Of a DNA stretch of 8,263 nucleotides, positions 1 through 6,086 are shown piece by piece. A model generated the notes under the pieces. The model did not search any database, was not told where the DNA came from, and saw nothing but the letters and a program-made list of their open reading frames with translations. Numbering within the stretch: the stretch's first letter is position 1; each line of letters opens with the position of its first letter. The stretch is from assembly GCA_022865865.1 (NCBI GenBank), contig JALHTN010000370.1, positions 1-8,263 of the forward strand. The letters run 5' to 3'. The position numbers were made by a program, and so were the translations under genes. Origin of the DNA: Anaerolineales bacterium. Its GTDB lineage: Bacteria; Chloroflexota; Anaerolineae; Anaerolineales; UBA4823.

Positions 1-961
1 CCTCTGGCTGTGTATTTAGCCGATTTTCTAACCTTAATGTAGCCGCGAGACCTTGGGCTTCCTGTAACGATGCCTCCCATTGTGAAGACACATTTGAAAT
101 TTCTTCGACTAAGAAATCATTTTCCATTTTCAGAGAACGGATTTGGTCCTTGACATGGGGTATTGTTTGCTCTAACCATGAAAGATGGTCACCCGCAAGT
201 GAATCCTGTTCCGGAAAATCAATTAATACTTGTTTGTCTCCTGGGAGAAGTTCAGCAAGTTGAGTCGCTACAGCAAATAATTCCTGGTGGGCTTGATTCG
301 ATGTGAGGGCATCCTGTTCCTGAGCATATAACTCGTTTACATAATCTTCAAGTATCAGCAAAGAATCTTCAAGGACGGCCGTATGAAGCTGGTTCTCGAC
401 GAGATGATCGTTCAAAGAGCGCAAAGTTAATTCGAGACCGAATAAATCTTGTGAGCTTGCAATCGTATCTTGCGTGAGGTTCAATATCACCTCCCGCCAG
501 GTCTCAACAGCATCAGCTGCCCTCGCCTGGGTATCCGCATTCGCACTCAATAGCCATATGCCAGCATTTCGCCATTCTGCTTCCAACATTTGCCTCAAAT
601 CTTGTTGATCAATGGAATCCCAGTAAGGATCAATTTCTCTTAGACGATTCAAGGTCTCTGATAGATAAGGATCGGATAAAACCACAATGGATAACTGCAG
701 CATTTGCCAATGTTTATAATCATCTATGTTTCGAAATTCTGCATTGGTAAATGCTGGAAGATACTGGTCATCTAATATCCGGTAGGGGTTGAGCTCGACA
801 GAAATCTCAACATTCGCCCGGTAAGGAGAAGGCCAGAAGAAAGTAGCAACCATAGCTACCATCGCACCAGCCAGAGAGAAAACCACGATAACAGGCCAAC
901 GGTGGAGTGCAGCCAGAATTTCGTTTCGCAGAACCCATTCATTCATTGGATCTTTGTTCAT
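1..961 (-). CDS. Wzz-like polysaccharide co-polymerase / chain-length determinant (3' end outside window)
   Basis: An open frame of 320 codons starting at ATG 961 and running off the left edge without a stop. The product begins with a short cytoplasmic stretch (MNKDPMNEWVLRNEILAALHR), then a membrane helix (about 22-43, WPVIVV to TFFWP), then PSPYRANVEISVELNPYR (44-61), which matches the P...Y.A...I.V pattern just after the first helix of Wzz-domain proteins. Residues beyond about 80 are largely helical, acidic and glutamine-rich, with leucine-heavy stretches likely to form periplasmic coiled coils. Wzz proteins control chain length of Wzy-polymerised glycans, and the neighbours agree. The second membrane helix and any BY-kinase domain would lie beyond the edge and cannot be checked. 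The start lies one base after the TAA of the WecA-like gene with GGTGG upstream at usable spacing, implying coupled translation. The Wzz call rests on topology and a short motif. Confidence 0.72.
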   Translation of the reverse strand, partial: MNKDPMNEWVLRNEILAALHRWPVIVVFSLAGAMVAMVATFFWPSPYRANVEISVELNPYRILDDQYLPAFTNAEFRNIDDYKHWQMLQLSIVVLSDPYLSETLNRLREIDPYWDSIDQQDLRQMLEAEWRNAGIWLLSANADTQARAADAVETWREVILNLTQDTIASSQDLFGLELTLRSLNDHLVENQLHTAVLEDSLLILEDYVNELYAQEQDALTSNQAHQELFAVATQLAELLPGDKQVLIDFPEQDSLAGDHLSWLEQTIPHVKDQIRSLKMENDFLVEEISNVSSQWEASLQEAQGLAATLRLENRLNTQPE

Positions 962-962
962 T

Positions 963-2021
963 TTATGCCCACCGTTTTCTGTCATCTAAGAAAACTAATG
1001 CGATCACTGCAAGGGTAATTATTGCAATGAAGATGCCATTAGCTATCAGCGGTGGCCGGGTGAGAACAACAAATGCTAAACACCCCAACAATAGCGATAT
1101 CACCTGCATGCCTAGTACAGCTTTTCCTGAACTCCACCCAAGAGCCACCAGGCGGTGATAAGTGTGATCCCGGGAGGCTGAATAGATCGGTTTTCTTCGC
1201 CGCAATCGTGACATCACCACCAACACCATGTCAAATATCGGGACTCCCAACAGCATGATGGGGACTACCCAGGATGATGATTGAAATGCACCTAATGGTC
1301 TGTAAGCTATTGCTATCACTGCTAGGACAAATCCGAGCGTCTGAGCACCTGAATCCCCAAGGAATAGTCTTGCAGGAGGAGAATTAAATATATACAAACC
1401 GATACAGGCCCCAAGCAGCAAGGCACTTTGCTGGGACAAAAGTGGTTGTCCAGCATCCAAAGTGACCAGGATGAAGAATGTTGTAGCCATGCCTGCTAAT
1501 CCAACAGCCAATCCATCCATGCTATCCACGAAATTAAAAGCATTCGTGATGCCAACGATCCATAAGAAAGTCAATAACCAATCCAGATAAATATTAATAT
1601 TTCCTGGAAAACTAATTAAAAATTCCGGTGATTCAAATACCTTGATGGAAACTCCCAATGAAATCAGGATCACAACCGCTATTGATTGTCCCAAAAGTTT
1701 CAGCAGTGGTGATATTTCCTTATAATCGTCCCACAATCCAAATAGAAACACTGACAATGAAGCCAGATACATGGCAACCACATTGGGATCTTTGTAAATT
1801 CCTGACCACAAGGCTGTCAGCAATAATGATCCGTAAAGTGCCAACCCACCCGCGATTGGCGTCGGAGTGCTGTGTCTTTTGTGAGGCGCACTGTTGGGTA
1901 AATCAACTAAACCCGTCCGGTTTGCGAAGCGAATAGAACCCCAAGCCAGAAAAGCGGTCAACAAAGAAGAAACCAAAACATATTCAAAAATGAACGAGAT
2001 CGAGGATACTTGTAATTCCAT
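963..2021 (-). CDS. WecA/TagO/MraY-type polyprenyl-phosphate sugar-1-phosphate transferase
   Basis: An integral membrane enzyme that moves a sugar-1-phosphate (often GlcNAc-1-P or a related HexNAc) from UDP-sugar to undecaprenyl phosphate, the first committed step of lipid-linked glycan synthesis. The 352 residues are normal for the family and almost wholly hydrophobic, with about ten membrane segments by eye. Family marks in order: DLPN...HKRHSTPTPIAGG (40-59); the aspartate pair DD (98-99) in GLWDDYKEISP; NAFNFVDSMDGLA (160-172) with the catalytic-region aspartates; LFLGDSGAQTLG (219-230); and the cytoplasmic SRDHTYHRL (283-291) histidine motif. All key acidic residues appear intact. MraY of peptidoglycan synthesis is the alternative, but the motif variants and neighbours favour a WecA-like polysaccharide role. 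The ATG at 2021 has no clear Shine-Dalgarno; the 52-base gap upstream shows no convincing promoter. It ends one base before the next start codon. Confidence 0.93.
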   Translation of the reverse strand: MELQVSSISFIFEYVLVSSLLTAFLAWGSIRFANRTGLVDLPNSAPHKRHSTPTPIAGGLALYGSLLLTALWSGIYKDPNVVAMYLASLSVFLFGLWDDYKEISPLLKLLGQSIAVVILISLGVSIKVFESPEFLISFPGNINIYLDWLLTFLWIVGITNAFNFVDSMDGLAVGLAGMATTFFILVTLDAGQPLLSQQSALLLGACIGLYIFNSPPARLFLGDSGAQTLGFVLAVIAIAYRPLGAFQSSSWVVPIMLLGVPIFDMVLVVMSRLRRRKPIYSASRDHTYHRLVALGWSSGKAVLGMQVISLLLGCLAFVVLTRPPLIANGIFIAIITLAVIALVFLDDRKRWA

Positions 2022-2073
2022 TGATTTTATTGACTGGATACTAAATTATTAGGAGTTATGTTAGTGGTATTCA

Positions 2074-3030
2074 CTATCCACGCTTGGGACCTGCATACCG
2101 TTCTCTCCGTAAAAAATTTACAGCTAAAGTGATACCCAATTTGACGATCATAAGCAGGTAGTAGATCCAATTTATAAAAAAGATATAATCACTGGCCAGG
2201 TGTTTTTTGTAGTAAAGCCAATATGAACGATGCCATTCGATAATCGAACGATAGGGTTCAACCCGCGAGCCTCCCTGCCCGCCATAATGGGTGATCTGTG
2301 CTGCAGGGTAATAGAAGACCTGCCAGCCCGCTTCTCGAGCTCGAGTACAGAAATCGGTATCTTCCTGGTAAGCAAAGAACTGCTCATCTAAATACCCGAT
2401 TTGATCAACTACCTCCCTGCGGATTACCATACAGGAACCCGAGAGGGCATCCACTTCTATTGTTGTATCTTCATCTTCATACTCTAGTAAATATCCTCCA
2501 AACAATTTGCTGTGAGGAAACAAGCTTGATAGTCGGAGAAAATAGCTGATCATCGCCAGGGGACGTGGTTCTCCACGCCGGCATTGCGATTGAAAGGTGC
2601 CATCTCGATTCAATACTTTCGGTCCACAAATCCCGATCTGCGGATTACCATCCATAAACTCTACTAACCGATCAAATGCACCCGGTAGGATGAATGTATC
2701 CGGGTTAAGCTGCATGAGATACCCTCCTTGAGCTGCTTGCATGGATTGGTTCATAGGGCGGGTATAGCCTTCGTTTCTTTCGTTACCGATAAATTGTACC
2801 TGCGGAAAATCATTTGCGAGCAGCTCATCAACACCATCATCAGAGCCATTGTCAACAACGATAATCTCAAGGTTGTCGAGTTGGGTGTTTTCGTAGATCG
2901 AATCCAAGCATCCTTGCAACCATTCACAGGCATTATAGGTTACTATGCAAATAGAAAGCTTAATCGGTTTCAGCTGGTCTCCAATACCTGCTGGTACACC
3001 TGCCGGGTTAATTGCGCTGTCCGTTCCCAT
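2074..3030 (-). CDS. GT2 family glycosyltransferase, rhamnosyltransferase-like, with C-terminal hydrophobic segment
   Basis: An inverting GT-A glycosyltransferase that probably extends the lipid-linked oligosaccharide at the cytoplasmic membrane face. In the 318-residue reading: KLSICIVTYNACEWL (24-38) is the first strand and helix; VVDNGSDDG (58-66) binds nucleotide; LNPDT (108-112) is the DxD-equivalent; LSGSCMVIRREV and the EDTD (223-226) region carry the acceptor side and likely catalytic base, followed by ITHYGG. Residues about 283-306 are hydrophobic and may anchor it in the membrane. Overall it resembles WbbL-like rhamnosyltransferases, but the sugar is a guess. The only ATG/GTG/TTG near the N-terminus is the ATG at 3030, which overlaps the GT4 gene by 61 bases and lacks a good ribosome site. 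A CTG at 2973 with a well-placed GGAG is an alternative giving 299 residues. Stop is TAG. Confidence 0.92.
   Translation of the reverse strand: MGTDSAINPAGVPAGIGDQLKPIKLSICIVTYNACEWLQGCLDSIYENTQLDNLEIIVVDNGSDDGVDELLANDFPQVQFIGNERNEGYTRPMNQSMQAAQGGYLMQLNPDTFILPGAFDRLVEFMDGNPQIGICGPKVLNRDGTFQSQCRRGEPRPLAMISYFLRLSSLFPHSKLFGGYLLEYEDEDTTIEVDALSGSCMVIRREVVDQIGYLDEQFFAYQEDTDFCTRAREAGWQVFYYPAAQITHYGGQGGSRVEPYRSIIEWHRSYWLYYKKHLASDYIFFINWIYYLLMIVKLGITLAVNFLRRERYAGPKRG
2970..2982 (-). promoter_or_regulatory. Candidate ribosome binding site and CTGA stop/start overlap for the GT2 gene
   Basis: On the minus strand GGAG (2982-2979) is followed by a 5-base spacer and CTG (2973-2971). The CTG overlaps the TGA stop of the GT4 gene as CTGA, the same geometry as the common ATGA coupling. 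Starting here leaves a short Met-Lys-Pro-Ile leader before the first beta strand, usual for GT2 enzymes. CTG starts are rare, so this is a candidate only. Confidence 0.4.
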
Positions 3031-4097
3031 GAAAATTTCTTAGATCTTAGCTGTCCATACCGTATAAATTCTTCTCGTAGCGTCTGATCACCAAGTACGC
3101 GAACCATCGCATCGAACAATGCATCAACATCATTGACTGGAATAAGGATTCCAGCATCGCCGATGATCTCAGGCAGAGATGCAATCCGCGTTGAAATCAC
3201 TGGAACTCCGCACGCCATCGCTTCCAAGACTGGTAATCCGAATCCCTCATATATTGTAGGATAAACAAATAAACTTGCTAGATTATAAACCAGGGGTAAA
3301 TCATCTTGCGATACGTATCCAGCGAAGCAAACCATGTCTTCAAGGTCCAGCTCTTTTACAAGTCCCAATACATCTTCGTACATCCAACCATACTTGCCTA
3401 CCAGCACTAATTTGTAGCTCGTACCATTATCAACCAATCGCCGGTAAGCCCTTACCAGAATGGGGAGATTCTTTCTTGGTTCTATGGTACCCAGGTAAAG
3501 AACAAAATTCTCAGGGAGATCGTATTTAGCGGTGATGGTTTTCTTTTCATCATCATTGTCTATGAGTCTAAAGCTGGGATCAACCCCCAAATGAGTTGTA
3601 AATATCTTTCCAGGATCGATAGCGAGTAAACGAATCGCATCCTGGCGGGTGCTTTCTGAAACCGTGATTAATGCATCGGCTTGTCTCGCGCTGGCTCGAA
3701 TGGCGCTGGGAAAGAACATGCGCCTGGCCCGAGTGTGCAGCTGTGGGTAAAGAAAAAACGTCATATCGTGAAATGTCACCACGGAAGCGCAGGGTAATCT
3801 CATGGGTCGCGTGTAGTGCAGCGAATGCAATAAATCAACCTTGGTACCTTGTACCAGTCTCGGTAATCGTGTTTGCTCCCAAATCAAACGTGAACCAGGG
3901 GTCCTATCTTTAACAATTTGCCATTCGACCGATGTCTCCTCAGGCAAATCGAGCAGTGCCGGGCCTTTACTCTGGGTAAAAACCACCAGCTGGTCATCGT
4001 TATCTGCTGCTGCCAGCGCCCGGATTAACTGGATTATGTAATTACCTGCCCCCACAGGTTGTGGGGGCAGGGCTGTAGCATCTATTCCAATCCGCAT
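2970..4097 (-). CDS. GT4 family glycosyltransferase (group 1)
   Basis: A 375-residue retaining glycosyltransferase of GT-B fold, normal length for the family, expected to add one sugar (mannose-type transfer is common among relatives) to the lipid-linked repeat unit in the cytoplasm. Visible marks: [10 protein letters not shown] followed by the glycine-rich VGAGNY (15-20); VTFHDMTF (107-114); [10 protein letters not shown] (144-153); EPRKN (206-210) for donor phosphate binding; and [19 protein letters not shown] with the E-x7-E pair E284/E292. There is no membrane segment. The ATG at 4097 begins directly with the first beta strand and is preceded by a weak GAAG ribosome site. The upstream gap of 50 bases holds nothing I can name. 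The last codons overlap the next gene. An 11-bp inverted repeat lies inside codons 9-18. Family call is firm; the sugar is unknown. Confidence 0.93.
   Translation of the reverse strand: MRIGIDATALPPQPVGAGNYIIQLIRALAAADNDDQLVVFTQSKGPALLDLPEETSVEWQIVKDRTPGSRLIWEQTRLPRLVQGTKVDLLHSLHYTRPMRLPCASVVTFHDMTFFLYPQLHTRARRMFFPSAIRASARQADALITVSESTRQDAIRLLAIDPGKIFTTHLGVDPSFRLIDNDDEKKTITAKYDLPENFVLYLGTIEPRKNLPILVRAYRRLVDNGTSYKLVLVGKYGWMYEDVLGLVKELDLEDMVCFAGYVSQDDLPLVYNLASLFVYPTIYEGFGLPVLEAMACGVPVISTRIASLPEIIGDAGILIPVNDVDALFDAMVRVLGDQTLREEFIRYGQLRSKKFSWERTAQLTRQVYQQVLETS
4045..4071 (-). promoter_or_regulatory. Strong hairpin inside the start of the GT4 gene
   Basis: A perfect 11-bp inverted repeat (CCTGCCCCCAC / GTGGGGGCAGG) with a 5-base loop, GC-rich, covering nucleotides 27-53 of the GT4 coding sequence. 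It would fold in the transcript just downstream of the start codon, where a stable stem can slow initiation or act as an RNA signal. No T-run follows, so it is not a classical terminator. A regulatory role is inference: part of the stem encodes the conserved VGAG motif. Confidence 0.4.
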
Positions 4098-4147
4098 CTA
4101 TTCTTCAAGTTGATTTGTCTGGTCGAACCAATGAATTGAGAATGTTT

Positions 4148-6070
4148 TTACTTTGCAATCACCTCAACAGGGGCTTCACTGCAGTAAACTGCTTCATTGT
4201 AATTATCATCTACTCGCGCACAAATAAAATACTCACCTGGAATCACAGCGCTGGTATCCCAATTGAAAATTAGCTCGTGTGCCACACCAGGCAAATCGCT
4301 GGGGATAAAATTTTTCACCGCTACCGGAAGCAGTGCAGTGCGCTGCAAATCTGCTAATGGAGTTACACCACCGGAAGATTGATTTTCTCTGGGGATAGAA
4401 AGACTCGATATTGTGAGCTTTTCTTGTGCCGGATGTTGAGTTGGAGAGCTGCGGTCATTGGTATAAAAGAACTGTGTGGAACCAATCTGGCTGGGCAATT
4501 TATTCAGGCCGACTCGGATCGTGAAGGAGGACCCTTGCAGCACCTGCTCGACTTTCGTAAGCCGAACCCAATCTAGCTGCTGGTGCAGCGGAATACCAAG
4601 GATGTTCTCATTCGGATCAAAACGGAATTTACTCAAGGGGCTTGAATCCAACCAATGCCAGCTTAATCCATTGCAGCTGACTGCCACCTCTTCTGCGATG
4701 CCATTAAAAGGATGGCTTAGATCTATCGAATAGATATGCCACCCTACGTTCAAAGGAATATCCTGACTGACCCGGTAGCATTCATCCCCCTGATTATTGA
4801 GTTGGACCCAAATCCAGCGCAGGATCATCCCATCCGGTGTATTCTGCCAGGGTCCTTCTGTGTACAAATGAAAATTCAGATAGCGGTATTCTCGTGAATC
4901 TGGGATTAATTCCGGGGTATTTAAATATATTTTCGGATCAGAACTTGTACTGGGAGTGACCAGATCAAGCACGCCATTTACATATGAACTTTTTGTCCCC
5001 CTCACCTTGACCGTGTCTGCGGGATCTTGGAAATCCCATGGGTTCCCTGCCAGAGTTGCGTAATCGGGGCCTGAATAGAAATTGGGGTTGGCAAAATCTA
5101 CGATTGGTGTCTGGTTTATCTCCATAATTTCATTGCTTTGCACCGTGCAGCAATCAGAGAGCAACTTGCTTAACCCAACATAGTATCTCCCTGGAGCAAT
5201 TCCCTGCACATCCAATTGGTAGCTGCCGCTTTGCCCAACAACATCGGTAGCAACGCGGATATAACGTGACGTTCCCACCGGTTTCAACCACAATGATGTC
5301 AGAGAAGAGTCGGGTGACCAGGTGATCGTCTGGAAATTGGGTTGGCATTTCGTGAGCCTCACCCAATCCACCGAAAAATCGGTGTTGGCATTAGATGTTG
5401 GGTCAATTCGCAAACCTTGCCAGTTAGGCTTGTCATTCCAGGTAGCTGTCCCAGGTGCGAATCCTTCTGGAGGCTTCGATAAATCAACCTTTTGGAGCTG
5501 CCAGATGTTTTCTCCCTGTGGCGGTGCAAACCCTGGATCAAAAAGGCGAATTGGATAGGTCGATCCATAAAATTCGTTTCCTGCAGTATTTAACCTGTCA
5601 TCTGCAAAGTAGAAAACCCGGTATCGATCTGGAGTAATCCCATCAGGCGGGGTATTTACCTGCATAGCGACATAAAGACAGTGATACAGCTGGGCATCGA
5701 TCGGATATCGATGGCCTACTTTTCCGATCAGCATCGCAGTTTCGTATCCTGGAAAGAGCGGGAAGAAGTTGCCGTTATTTCCTTGAGATATATCACCGGC
5801 GGAGGTTCCGGAAAATACTCCATTGGATACATTCGGATTCCTGACGATATCACGTTGTCCGGATTCGTTCAGGTATTGTGAAATATCCGAAAATTCGGAC
5901 ATATCCCAGGGATCACGCAGGGTGAGAGTAGCAAAATCTTCGCTTTCGGGCACTGGGCTCTTCGGAACGCCAACAGATGCAGCTCCAATGACATTAATCT
6001 GGTTTGAGAATGCTATCCCAATAATGATGATTATTACAGCAACAGAGATGGTAATTTTGTTTTTTTTCAT
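4148..6070 (-). CDS. Exported protein of unknown function with two-fold internal duplication
   Basis: I do not recognise a named family. The 640-residue product begins MKKNK, then a hydrophobic stretch (6-21) and a possible signal-peptidase site near GAA/SVG (29-33), so it is probably secreted or anchored outside the membrane. The rest is soluble, aromatic-rich and beta-like. It is built as A1 (about 45-241), B1 (242-322), A2 (336-506), B2 (507-638). Both A units open with D-(F/Y)-ATL...PWD and close with DWVRLTK (235-241, 500-506). In between they share a W-x5-DLS element and an R-(I/F)-DP element. This pattern resembles jelly-roll carbohydrate-binding modules, which is inference only. The B units share PG-(R/E)-Y and look like Ig/FN3-type domains. 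Eight cysteines (131, 242, 307, 308, 431, 466, 617, 630) could form disulfides outside the cell. No catalytic motif, sortase signal or C-terminal membrane helix is visible. The ATG lacks a clear Shine-Dalgarno. Its place between glycosyltransferase genes suggests a role in glycan binding, display or export. Confidence 0.8.
   Translation of the reverse strand: MKKNKITISVAVIIIIIGIAFSNQINVIGAASVGVPKSPVPESEDFATLTLRDPWDMSEFSDISQYLNESGQRDIVRNPNVSNGVFSGTSAGDISQGNNGNFFPLFPGYETAMLIGKVGHRYPIDAQLYHCLYVAMQVNTPPDGITPDRYRVFYFADDRLNTAGNEFYGSTYPIRLFDPGFAPPQGENIWQLQKVDLSKPPEGFAPGTATWNDKPNWQGLRIDPTSNANTDFSVDWVRLTKCQPNFQTITWSPDSSLTSLWLKPVGTSRYIRVATDVVGQSGSYQLDVQGIAPGRYYVGLSKLLSDCCTVQSNEIMEINQTPIVDFANPNFYSGPDYATLAGNPWDFQDPADTVKVRGTKSSYVNGVLDLVTPSTSSDPKIYLNTPELIPDSREYRYLNFHLYTEGPWQNTPDGMILRWIWVQLNNQGDECYRVSQDIPLNVGWHIYSIDLSHPFNGIAEEVAVSCNGLSWHWLDSSPLSKFRFDPNENILGIPLHQQLDWVRLTKVEQVLQGSSFTIRVGLNKLPSQIGSTQFFYTNDRSSPTQHPAQEKLTISSLSIPRENQSSGGVTPLADLQRTALLPVAVKNFIPSDLPGVAHELIFNWDTSAVIPGEYFICARVDDNYNEAVYCSEAPVEVIAK
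4157..5065 (-). repeat. Protein-level repeat unit 2 (modules A2+B2) of the exported protein
   Basis: Residues about 336-638. A2 runs from DYATL through NPWDFQD, NGVL, WHIYSIDLS and RFDP to DWVRLTK. B2 ends with PGEYFI and VYCSE. B2 is about 50 residues longer than B1, with extra sequence around residues 540-590. Boundaries are estimates made by eye. Confidence 0.65.
5105..5938 (-). repeat. Protein-level repeat unit 1 (modules A1+B1) of the exported protein
   Basis: Residues about 45-322. The A1 part runs from DFATL through PWDMSEF, NGVF, WQLQKVDLS and RIDP to DWVRLTK. The B1 part ends with PGRYYV and a cysteine-containing strand (CCTVQSNE). It pairs with the second unit in the same order of motifs. 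The match is at protein level only; I see no long DNA identity, so the duplication is old. Confidence 0.65.
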
Positions 6071-6086
6071 TTATCTATGCGCAAGG

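Noticed and set aside
907..1158. 83-codon plus-strand frame across the WecA/Wzz junction
   Set aside because: Antisense to two well-supported genes, with no domain or ribosome site that would justify it.
2022..2073. Possible promoter in the 52-base gap before the WecA-like gene
   Set aside because: AT-rich with TAATAA-like bits but no partner -35 element at proper spacing.
2062..2076. Small inverted repeat TAGTG/CACTA at the GT2 stop codon
   Set aside because: Only five AT-rich pairs and no T-run after it on the minus strand; too weak for a terminator.
2051..2132. Plus-strand AGGAG followed by ATG (2058) or GTG (2064) and a 22-24 codon frame ending TGA
   Set aside because: The ribosome-site match is good for the GTG, but the peptide is antisense to the GT2 3' end, has no recognisable character and no visible promoter; chance is the simplest explanation.
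5154..5568. Minus-strand frames of 69-70 codons inside the exported-protein gene
   Set aside because: Out of frame with a long gene that has clear internal repeat structure; no independent support.
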